Positions 1-12,200 of a stretch of DNA of 64,000 nucleotides are shown one piece after another. Location: the NCBI GenBank assembly GCA_016859345.1, contig CM029116.1, forward strand, positions 7,531,143 to 7,595,142, written 5' to 3'. The translations under genes were made by a program, and so were the position numbers. The stretch comes from Istiophorus platypterus (lineage: Eukaryota > Chordata > Actinopteri > Istiophoriformes > Istiophoridae). Numbering within the stretch: the stretch's first letter is position 1; each line of letters begins with the position of its first letter. Under the pieces are notes generated by a model. The model saw only the letters and a program-made list of their open reading frames with translations. It was not told the origin of the DNA and did no database searches.

Positions 1-13
1 TCCTCTTTCTCAG

Positions 14-286
14 ATCTTCCCACTGGTCAAGGGGATAAGACAGGCACCATGCTCTCTGATGGAGCCATCTACAGCAGCATAGACTTCACTACCAAAGCCA
101 ACTACAACAGCCCTGGCCAAACATCCCAGGCCACTCCTTATGCCACAACTCAGATTCTCCATTCCAGTAGCATCCATGAGCTGGCCGTGGACCTGCCTGA
201 GGCCCAGTGGAAGGCCTCACTCCAGGCCAAGCAGGAGATGGCCAACCTGGGCTACTCCCTGCCTGACAAGAATTCCTGCAACAACA
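14..286 (+). CDS. robo2: robo2 exon with CC1 motif
   Basis: The acceptor is the pyrimidine run ending CAG at 11-13, and the first two bases finish a split codon (phase 1). The frame reads LPTGQGDK, then MLSDGAIYSSIDFTTK, then TPYATT at 133-150 (CC1), then SIHELAVDLPEAQWK. The donor is GTAAGT at 287, leaving one base (phase 1). This exon is the counterpart of the robo1 exon at 53288-53674, which also carries TPYATT. The internal ATG at 49 is not a start; the protein reads through it. Confidence 0.93.
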
Positions 287-3200
287 GTAAGTTGCACTGA
301 AAAAGTGAGCATACCAAAAGCAATTCTTGCTTGTTGCGCCCATGTGTGGGAGATGTAGCAAGTTTTTATAGCGAATATGATAGCATTTCAGTCAGAGCAA
401 TTATTGCCATCCTGTGACATCAAAAACAGAGTCGGTTTACCACGATGACAAACTACAGATGGAATAAGACGGCCATTTGGCATATAAACTTTTCCGCCCA
501 AGGTCTCTGAAGCTTGCCTAACCATACCATGGTGTGGCGAGGTTGCTTTAAAAAGAGTTATTTTTCCCCCAGCAGACAACATCTTGGTTACTCTCCAAGG
601 TTGCATAAACATGTCTTGAAGGAGTAGTGGTATTAAGCCATCCGTCCATTCTCTTGCTGGGTTTTCATGATGGTACCATTCCTCCTTCAGTCTCAGACTA
701 ATTGCCAATCTATTTTAGCTTGACTAATATATAGGAAAATAATGCCAATGATTTACTGTGGATTTCATATGGGATTTTTAAAGTAGAGGAGATACATACT
801 TAAGGTGTGATGCGAATTCCTCAGGTGTATTCTAAAACATATTTATGTTCTCATAAATACATAGTTCACATAGTCCCCCTAATGCAGTAGATCTATAAAA
901 ACTCCTTCTAATTCTCCCGGCATCATTTTAAGAAATACGATCACATATTATTATGCATGATTATATCTCTCTGAAGGACAACAAGTATTGAATTAGAAAC
1001 TGTACTATTGACTCATTCATCCCATTTCGTGAAATGAAAAGATTAACAATATGGGTTTTTTTTTTTTCAAATCAATATAAAATCATGTATGTCCAGCAAA
1101 TTTACTGTCTGTTGCACAAAAACCAGAAAGTGGATGAAGTATTAAATATGTGCTGCTTGTTGAATGTAAGAATCCTGAATATATCCTGCTTGCTTGATGC
1201 TCTAACTGCATGTTTGCATGTGCTTGTGCTAACTGCCAGTCACCTGATGCCACTGTGGTTTTTGCCCTTTAACCCCCACTGTAGCCCTCCTTTTCATTCC
1301 TGACTACCGATTGGCCGAAGGATTGTCTAATAGAATACCACACAACCAATCACAAGATTTCAGCACCACCAGCTCTCACAACAGCTCAGAGCGAAGCGGC
1401 AGTCTCTCAGGTTGGTTTACGCAGCGTAGAATTTTATGCAGGGAACTGGGAAACACACTCTGGGTCTCTGCCGCTTGACATTATGATTGACGGATGTCTT
1501 AATTGCTTCATTGATCTCTTAATTGCATGCACAAACCTGATATCTAAGATTTTTTTTTATTATTAATAATATAGTCCTCCCTCACCAGAGATGCTTTGCT
1601 CACTCAGCTACCCCTTCTTACAGTTCATTAAATGTGAGAACTTTGTTGTCATTTTGTGGTTATATGGGGTCCTGAGTACAATGGTTACTACTGTATGTAG
1701 AGTATAAAGAAGCTAGACATTTAAATCAGAGAAAAAGAATAGTATCTTGATCTTAGAGCATATGGCTGCAACTGCTAACGCTGGGTTTCTTGCATCACTG
1801 CCAATCCCTGTAAAGACCTCACCTCTCTCTCTGTGTTAAGAAGATGGGAATAGGGGCAGAGGAAGTCTTTCAGACAGAGTAAACTAAAAAGTACACACAC
1901 ACACACCATTAGAGATGCTTGGCTGGGTAAAGTGGTAAAAATACCTCCCTTTTTCCCTCTTCCCCTAATGGTTGCAGACTACACTAAAACCCATGTTCAG
2001 AGAATTACAATGTCATTTATAGGACACCGAGGCTGGCCTTTGCCTGCCTCCCCTCCACTCTCCTCTTTTATCTAGTTACAAGCCACTGCCTTAACTGGTC
2101 TCTAATTCAGTGCTCTGGCACACAGTGGGCTGGAGAGAAGGATGTGAAGTGGCCATGCCTTACAGGCAGATTCTTCCCACAGACATGTAGGTTATTGAAG
2201 GCTATTACTGGGCTTAGCACATGTTGTATTATGATTCCATCAGAGGAAGAGAAACATAGAAAAAGATACATGTTTAAAGGTAAATGTAATGTGTAAATGT
2301 AGAATATATGCTTCAAAGGAATGGTTCAGCATCTCGGGGAACTATACTTATTCACTTTCTTGCCCAAAGTTAGATGAGAATATTGATACCAATCTTATAC
2401 ATCTCTATTAAATATTAAGCTACACTCAGCAGCCAAAAAGTTTAGCATGAAGAGAATCATGATAGATTCAGACCATATAGCTGGCCTTACAACCACAGCT
2501 GGTCATTTTTGCACTTGGGCTTTAAACAATCAAGATACAACTCAATTAGCTTTAGAGGTAGGCATATTTTTTGCCTGTGAACAGAGCCAGGCCAGCTCCT
2601 TCTCTTTCGCACCTCCCTTGGCTATTACCTTTCACTTAGTTAAAAGCCTGGGTTGCTGTCTGTACACTATATGTCTTCTATACAATTTGAAATTTGAATC
2701 AGCACAAGCTAAGCTTTGATTTAGAAGATGGAAAGAATAATGAATGTCAGGTCTGAAAGAGGGGAGCAGGATGAAAAGGACCAGAAATAGAGCAGCTTTT
2801 ATGGCAGCATGGATCTCCGCTGGGGGCATGAAGCCGCTCATTAAAACCTTTCTTAGTGTCGGGAAAAAGAAGTAGCTCATCTATTCTATGTTTTCTGTAG
2901 CCGTTAGAGACCCTGAAGACTCCTCATTCCCCTCTAACCACACTAGTCCATGATCATGTGAAGTCCATGGTTGTGTGTGACCTGTTGTGCTCCTGCACCC
3001 TCTGTATGTGTTGCATCTCACCTCATTATGTAATATGTTGGGTTATTTGGGATACAAGCCCCGAAGCGGTAGAATGCTGCTGTTTTGTTTTTTTATTTTG
3101 TCAAACTGCATTGGGCTGGAATAAGCTACAAAAATGAAACTTGATAACCGATTATGATGTGCAAGTGCTTACCAGAAAAACATGAGCCCAGTCGGCCAGA

Positions 3201-6200
3201 TGTTGGCACTGTAATTAAGGCCCAAAAATGCAATTTAGGAAAGGCCACACCCCTCACACTAGAAGTTTAATTGCCATACAGCTGAGCTCAATGTGCTGTA
3301 CAAGAAAGCTGCTGGGGGCCATAAAAGTCTGCCATAATGGATTTTCCACCATTTTTAATTTTTGAATGTCATGATCTGGGGAAAAGCATTAACCTAAACC
3401 TGAAGTGACATATTGATTGGTGCATGTTGGTATGGCCTATTCATCATTAAGGTGCCATCTAATGCCTTTGATCAGTTTGCTGTGTGCTTGAAGTAGCTAG
3501 AGACATGAAACTGAGTAGCTAACTGGAAGTTGTGTGCTAATGCTTACCATGAAATATGATTACAACCAGCCTGATGGTGGTGCTATACTTAAAATTCAAA
3601 AAAGTGGAAATTTGAAAAAGCAAATCCCCCACACTTCAGATTTAACTTACCTCGACAACTGAATGTGCTCTACAAGAAAGTCTGTTGGACCATAAAAGTC
3701 AACAGTGATGGATTTTCTGCTATATTGATTTTTTTATTTTATTTTATTTATTTATTTATTTTATAATTTTTATTGAAAAATGCGTCTTTGACATCCCCTC
3801 TCAAACCACAGGACCAATTCCTAACAAATTTTCTGTAAATTATCATAGGACCAAGCTTTCAAACGTTACACAAAACTTGTTGATATCTGATATAGTTTTT
3901 AAGATATTCATAAACAGACTGACAAAGGGGCGGGGCTTAATAGAAACATTGCCATAGCTAATTCACGTTTTTTCCAAATAGCATAAATCTGGGGATATAT
4001 CTTCAGAAACCTGAAGTGATATAACGATTAGTTTGAGTGGGCGTGGCTGATCTTATATTTGCTCATAAGTCTGAATGCCTTGGAACAATCCTGGTATCTG
4101 GGTTCCAATCCAATAAAGGGGAGACAAATGGTGAAACATAAATGAAAGAATTCTGTCATTGGTCTCACCCCTTTAAACTAGCTGAAGTGACTTTGCTCTT
4201 TGTTGTTTGTTGCTATGATTATGGCCGACTAATCTGCTTCCTTCTGTTGAGCGCAAAAGTGCTTGAACCCAGAATTGCCACTTGTTTGTTTGTTTGTTTG
4301 GTTGGTTGGTTGGTTTGTTTTGTTTTGTTTAACCAAGCTAAAAATGATACACAACTTCAGTTATGTTGATGCTTTTTTTAAAATTATTCTCCCACCCGTA
4401 AGATATATCTGGCTGCATAGCCTTTCAAGAGTCTCTGCTCCATGGTTTTCCCTCTCAGCACTAAAGCACCCAGTGAAAACAAAGCAAGCTCAAGGCTATG
4501 CAGCCCTTCAGTTATAGTTAGAGACCGCCCAAACCTTGGGTATAAATATCCAACACGGAATCTAAATTTAGTATGAGTTCCCCTTTGAAAAGAGGCCCGG
4601 TTTCGTTTGAGGAGATGGGTTTACTGTGTAATTCCTGCATAACTCCTAGCCACAGCCTCTCTCTCTGTATTTTTCATATTTGGGGTGAGCTGTTACAATT
4701 CCAGTACCAGTCCATCCTTCCCTAGAAGAGGCTCATTTACAATATTGATGGCTGGTCTTGTGTGGAGAAACTAAGGATGATTGAACAATCACGTCAGCTC
4801 ACCATTATTGGTAAAAGTCAAGCATTGCCGAGAGGTACATTTTGGAAACCCAATTACTTTTGGACTATACCTACACTGTAGACCAGCCTGCCTTAGGCTT
4901 ACATTTGTTTCTTTTATTACTTCCATCTTTTATTTATCTTATTCTGACACCTCTTCTATCTCTTCATGTCTGGTATTTCCTCTCCTCTCCCGCACCAGTA
5001 TTTTTGCTATGCTCATGTTTGAAGAACTTTTTTTTCCCTCCTGCTGGAATTAGATTTTTAATAGTAATATAAACACAATTTTCTGTACTTGAAACATATT
5101 ATACAGTGTCTGTGATTTCTCTGCCATCTGGCTTCCATGGAAATCAATAGAAATGTACCTCATTACTTCTGTTAGTTTATTTTGATGACAGACATCTACT
5201 TTTTACTGTGTCTGAGTCAGTTTACTAAATTACATCACAGCGCATGATATTACATTGCACAAGGTACATTATTGGCAGCTTTTTTGTGGTACTTGGTACA
5301 GTGATTAAACGGCCTTTGGCAGGGAAGGCTAACCAACAGATGAAAGATACAAATGTGTTCAACAGAGTTTCCCAAAGATGGCTTTCACTAGTCTGTGTGG
5401 CTGGTGATGTCAGTTTTTGGTATTTTCAGGATTTAGATCTAAGGCTTTTACTGGTAGGGGCACTTCAGCCTGTCACAGATGGATAGATAAGCAAATTATG
5501 TGCAGTATGCCTCTTTATTTCACTTCCATATGCACGAGACAAGTGCCATGATATAACACATATAGTTTAAAAAAAAATTCAAAAATTATTGTGCAGTATA
5601 GGGTTGTAAAAAGTTGGATAAACACACAATGTGTGTAACCTTATTGTGAGGGAAAAGTGGATGCAAAACAACAGTTGTGTCGATGGCAAGTGTGACAGTA
5701 TGAACTGTCAAAAAACAGATTGTGTGCTTAACGATGTAGAGATCTACCCACCAGTGTCATTAATACTAAAGTGACACATTTGCATTATTACTGCAAATAT
5801 AAAGTCGGTTTTGAGACGCGAGTTATGTTTGTGCCCAAGTTATTTTGAAACAGAGATTATTGATTTGCCTCAGAAACTTACAAACTTAACATTTTTATGT
5901 ATCATTACAGTACACTTAATAGCCAATGGACATTTTGGTCAAACAGGGCTAATGTCTTATTTTAAGTTAATATGTTCTATCCATGATGTACAAAAGCTCA
6001 GGTCTGTAGTTGTTTTAATTATAAGGACTGAATTGTAGGCAGGCACAGGTAGACAAGGAGAGGGCCCTTGCCTTTGTGGAAGTGGTAATAATATATCATG
6101 ACACAGGAGCAAGCACGAAATGTTAAAGTAACCATCCAAAACAGATGTTTTTTTCCATAATATTTCTTAATGATTAATAAATTTCCAGTAGATAAAAATA

Positions 6201-9200
6201 GGAGATAGCTATAAAACATTGTTCAAGTTACTGTTGATAAGCTTCAGAGTAATTGTTTCTTGGATTTGAAATTCTGATAATCTAGTAAAAATTCATTCTT
6301 GTCCAGTATATCTTCAAGATTGTGTGTATACTTTATAAACCTCAACTTAAAAACAGATTTTGGCTTGAAGCCGAATGTGTTTTCGTTTTTTATTTTTAAA
6401 GGGTCACTTCCACAGTGACCAAATCATATAAAACAGAGTATTGACCTAGCTGGCAGATTTATAAAGATGGATGGGACAGAGGAAAACCTGGTGTTGGAGG
6501 CATATGAGTGGAAATGGATGGGGTTAGCGCCACTCTGGTGTAATAAAAGAAATGAAAGTAGTAATAGACTCTCAGTGAATTCCATTAGGTACACACTGAC
6601 ACTACACAAGCCATTCATTATGATGATGCGCTGAAGTGAGATATTTCATTGTGGAACCCAAAGCTGGTGTGAAAGGGGACACTGAGGGATGGGTGGAGAA
6701 CAAAGGTCTGCCTCAGCCTCGTTTACTGTCACACTCCCCTGTTTCTATGGAGATGTGAGGCTTTTCAGCCAATCAATCAATGGAAGCATGCTTTTCATCA
6801 GGAAACCTTGAGCTTTTCTATGTAAGTACTGTCGGACAGGAGCCCCTTAAAATCTTGTGTGTGAGGTTGTGTATGACTTTCCAAGGGTATTTTGAAATGG
6901 AGTCCAAACGGATCTGTAATCCAAGGAACATGTTTGGACTAAATTGAGTTTCTTTACAAAATACATTTGTTCGATGGCAAAAACAGCTACTGTTATTCAT
7001 AATACTATCCCTCTTGTATATTAGTTTTTAATTGATTTTCTTTTACAATTCAATTTTCATTTACTGTATCTCTCCAATACATCCTTTTCTTTTTAAGGTG
7101 GAAAGGGAGGAAAGAAGAAGAAGACCAAGGCTGGCTCCAAACCCACTAAGGCCAATGGGTCCAACTGGGCCAATATTCCCCTGCCCCCTCCTCCTGTTCA
7201 CCCTCTCCCTGGCACTGAGATGGACCATTATCCCAATGAACACCATGAAGGAGGAGGGTATGTCCACTAGGGATGTAAACAGTTATGAATATTAACAGAT
7301 AATGAGCTCTAAACAGACACACACAACATGATCAAATATTAAAGCCTAGCACTTTGCACTGCGTGAATCTAGACAGAAAACTGGCGACCTGAGGGACTGT
7401 CCCAAAAGAGCTTACAAAAAGGATTTTAGGTTTTTGTTAGTGTCTTTCTCATTTATTTTCATAGACATTTCAACCGAATTTTCTATTTTTATTTTCTATT
7501 TTCCTGTTGTTAAAACTGCTGATCTATTTTAGGTCACAAACACTATTTTCACTCTGACCATTAATAGTTGCATAGCTTTAAATTAGACTCAGTTTAGATA
7601 TTCTTTTAAATTGTTGTGTTTTTTGTTATTTGATTAATATAGGTAAATGGTTAAAATATTTTGTTAAATGTTATCTTGTATATTTTATTAGCAGCTAAAG
7701 TTATAAACTCATGAGTATGAATGGCAGTTCAAAATATTAAATGAAGCATTGCTTACAATTTCTAACAACAAGCTCTTCCGATTCTCGATATAAATGACAT
7801 GAGCTTATCGCATTTATCGTACGTTTCTCTACTGACTACCTAAGGTGGTAGAGAATCTAGTGTTTTGCTTGCCGGAACAAACAAGACAGTGCTGGCCAAC
7901 ATGAGCGACACTATACTTTGCAGTGTGTAATAAAAGGGTTCAGCTCTGTTTTCTCTGTAGCTAATTATTGTACATCTGGAGGAAAGTGAAGGATCAGTGT
8001 GTGTATAGAGTCCTCTCACAGCCAGATATACACACATCCTCAGTTATACAGGCTCTCATAGAAAAACTCATATACAGCTGGCTGCAGATCAAACTATCTG
8101 CTGATCCTGTCTTCAGTCTATAGGATGACTTCATGACTGGAAAAAAATGTTGGGAGGGGGTATTCAAGCAGTCTCCTGCTACTACTAGCGTACTAGTGTG
8201 TAGACACAGATGGTTTTAGATGAATCTATTTGCTGAATTCCACAGTGGAAAAAAAAACATAATTGCATTGTTTCATAAAGAGAGAAGCAATAGACAGGCA
8301 GACAGAGAGAGGGGTTTATTACCACCAGAGTGTAATCCACCAACAAGTAGACATAAAAAGCTGCCAGAGTTCTTATACATGTCATTAACATGTCTGTATA
8401 CATGTCTGATGAAATACCAGTCACTTCATAATCGGCTGACACATTTTTAAGATTGAATTTTGTGTCTTGAATTTAATAGAATCATATACATAGTTTATTT
8501 TATGTACAAAGCAGCAGAGGCTTATTTAATAGTTACTGTGTGTGTGCACGTGTGTGTCTCTCTCTCTTTGGTCCAGCAGGTACTGTGTCCTCTTACTCCC
8601 ATTTCCAATCTGGGAGAGTCATCTGCTTTAATAGGCTATCTGGCAAATGAAGAGTCCTGTGCACTGTAAATCTGAGGCTGCTCTTAATGGCAGCAGATTA
8701 AAACAGTTATGTCCTATGGAGTGTGCACTGACAAATTTCTTTAATGAACATTTTCTTTATGGCTAGTATTATTTCAGCATGTATAAGCACAGCTATTAGG
8801 AAGTGAAGCCTGACTACCTCTGTAATTCTACTCGGAGCTGTCGTAACAAATTCTTACAACAAAGTTAGACAAGGTCACAAAGCTCTACTAGTATATAGGT
8901 ATTTCTTGTGAAATATATTAATATTTTTACGCTGCTTGCTATTCCCTTCCTCCTCGATAGGCTGTATTATTGTACTGGTTCTGTACATATTGTATTTTCC
9001 ATTTTCTTCTCTCAATAAGCGTAGCTTTTAAATCAATGATTAAAGACAAATTACATGTGGTACATTTATTATTTTTGGTTGGGGTGACAAACATACTCAC
9101 AAAATAGATGATCAGACCAGAGCTGGAACAACAACTCCAGCCATCGATTAGACTATTGATGGAAAATTAATTTGAAGCTATATTGATTATGAATTAATCC

Positions 9201-12200
9201 TTTTAGTTAGTCTTCACGTGAAAATGCCTCAGATTTCAGGTTCTCTATTGTGATGATCTGAGAAATTTCTTTATCATATATTAAAGTAAAGTAGATGTCT
9301 TTGGGTTTTTAAATGTTGGCCAAAGAAAACAAGAAGCTGAAGATGCCATTTTGACCTTTGAAAACTTACAATGGGGCTTTTTTGTGATTTCCTGACTGAA
9401 TGATTAATCAAATAGTTGAAAAAATTATCAGTAGATTAATCATGATTTAAGATAATTGATCAGACTAAAGATTGCAAGCACCCATTTCACACATTAACTC
9501 TATCAGTAAGCATCTTTCACATTAAGCATCTCTTCTTACCTCAGGTATGAGAGTGATGGTTGGGGCCCCCCCATGCCCGTGCAGACCTATCTTCACCAAG
9601 GCATGGAGGATGAGCTGGAGGAAGAGGAGGAGAGGGTTCCCACCCCTCCCATTCGAGGAGTTGCCTCTTCCCCAGCTGCTGTGTCCTTTGGACAGCAGTC
9701 GACAGCAACCCTAACCCCTTCTCCTCGGGATGAGATGCAGCCCATGCTCCAGGCCCATTTGGATGAGCTGACTAGAGTATACCAACTGGACATGGCAAAG
9801 CAGACATGGTAAACTCTACTCTGTCTGTCTATCTATCTGTCTGTCTGTCACGCTGTCTGTGTCTGCCTACCATCTATCCATCTATCCATCTGTCAGTGTT
9901 TAGAAAGTATATTGTCATAGTTGATAATATATGCATTGTTGTCATTTTAAAATGTTCATTATACATTCCCTTCCGCGTGTTTTGCCTCCTGGATTTATTT
10001 CGGTCCTAAAGTATTCTTCATGTCAACTGTGTGTGCAGTGGAGATAGACCCATTTATCATTTCATTTTAATGGGCCAATGCTCCCACTTAGGCAACTACT
10101 GTATTTTGCTCACTCTGAGAGAAACAATTTCTTACCCAGTTGTTTACTCCTCCCACACGTATAAAGCACGTTCCATTGTTGTTGTGCTCATGCAAGTCAG
10201 ATGAAGGCCATGCTTCATTTTGCCGGCAACACAGAGAGAATGAGAGACATTCATGGCATTCATTCATAATAGTGAATTGTGGGGGGGGGGGGTTGTCAGG
10301 AAGGAGATGTCATGTTACCCAGTAATGACTATGTTGGTTAGAGAGCATCTCTGACAACACCAGAGGGCCAGTAATTACAACCAATTCCCACTGCAAACCG
10401 CGTCAAAGACATTGCACTCCTCAAACAAACGTGGCTGTCAGCAGAGCAGGCTGCCACTGAGGTGACAGCCATGTGTCGACAGGCCTGGAGAGCATGCCTT
10501 TGTGCCATCTACAGCAGCAATTAGCGGGTCATTGTGTTAGCATGCAAGCAGCACTGTAGAATTAGCAAAATTGTCCAGATTTATTCAGCTCGTCGCATAT
10601 GAAAGAGGCCTCTAAAATTAGCTCTACATAGTCACATGCATCCCTCCTCTTTGCCATCTTGTGGAATCGTAACTGCTGAATATTTCCTGTTTTCATCATC
10701 CCATCCACCATCCTTGATGTATACTGTATGTGCATCCCAGAAGGATAATACGCCGACTCTTTCTCGTCTCAGGCACCTGCAGGGAGGATCTCTTCCTCCA
10801 CAGGCCCCAGCTCCCCCAGTGGGTTACGTGTCTAGCACAATGCTTTCTGACCAGGAGACGGACCTGCCTGATGAGGAGGAGGAGGAGGAGGAAGAGGAAG
10901 AGGATGAGGATGAAGGCTATGGAGCCAGGCATCCCCGCGGTATTGAGCACACACCAGGTTCTAGCATGGACAACCTGGACAGCTCTTTAACAGGTAAGGT
11001 GGTTGGATACTTAATTGTGATTATTGGTGCTCTGTTCATGTTTGTTTACCATATTGTAATTAAAAAAAAAAAAAGTAATCTTTAGAGGATGATTCTGGTA
11101 AACACACTAGTATTTTTGTGTAAAACACATGTATCTATTTGTATAATGAAATATTATTATTATTATTAATTCTTAATCAGTGTCACAAATTTCTGATAAA
11201 ATACTACGGAATGGTTGCTCTAATCACTATGAGTGGGTAAAATGTATTTAAGTCCCATTGTTGTTGCATCTTCTTTATACAGTAAATGGATAATTGTTCA
11301 CAACATGTTCCTCATGAGTCTGCTATGTGTTAATTTTTATGCCAGCATGCTTACTGAGTGTCCCTCAATCAAGGTTTTTTTTTTTCCAAGCACTTTTAGT
11401 TGACTCTGGGGAATTATAATTATCGTTTCCCAAAAAGAGATAAGAAAGCCCATGAATTTTAAACAGGATAGTGAGAGGGAAATTAAGAGGAGAGAGAAGC
11501 AAGGCGAGCAGGGGAGAGTGACTGTGATTTAACTGGCACACAGCACTGGAGCCAGCACCACCCATATCTTCCCAAAGAGATTTGAAATAAATTTCACGTG
11601 CGGCATATTCCATTCCAGACTAGAAGCGCCATTACCATTTTTACAACTCACTGAAAACTTTTACAGCCGTCTGGCAGGGGGACATATGAAGGGCATGACA
11701 TTGCAGCAGCGTAGCTAGGTTCTGGACTGCTGCTCTCACACTGACCAGGCCGCACTATCCATCTGTAAAATAGAGGGTAACACTGGAGGGACATTTATGA
11801 AAATATGTGGTGGCTATCATGTACTATAGGGAGTGGTTGTGCTACAAAATGCTAGTCCAGTGTAACTCAGTGACATGCATCTATCAGGTCTTCCCACAAG
11901 TCGGTGAATAGCAAAATATAAAATCCATATAGGGAAATTTATGAGTGGAAAGAAACAGCGGAGCGAGCAGAAAATATACTGTATCTGACAGTAGAAGAGC
12001 TGAGCCATTTGAGAGAGAAAGCATGAGAATAAGAGGGTTGACAGTGCTGCTTGTTGGTCTACCCTGTCAGTGGCAGCCCTAAAGAGTAGTTTTCCATGGG
12101 ATGATGGAACAGTGGTTTTGGTAGCGCTGACACATACTACTGCTGATGTATTTAGAGGAATATAAAGCAGCAACTGGGCCCTAATCTTCTGCATCTCTCC

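Larger units (their letters stand above)
1411..7097 (+). other. robo2 intron with dispersed repeats
   Basis: A 5.7-kb AT-rich intron. It contains a diverged direct-repeat element (3107-3760, with a related fragment near 4002-4055) and the simple repeats at 3729-3762 and 4282-4330. I see no further coding exon in the robo2 frame. Confidence 0.7.
9809..10772 (+). other. robo2 intron
   Basis: Just under 1 kb. It holds the tetranucleotide run at its start and a 12-base G homopolymer at 10281-10292. No coding exon is seen. Confidence 0.7.

Noticed and set aside
49..300. ATG at 49 as the start of an 83-residue protein
   Set aside because: The frame is an internal robo2 exon with an acceptor at 13 and a GTAAGT donor at 287; the ATG is an internal Met.
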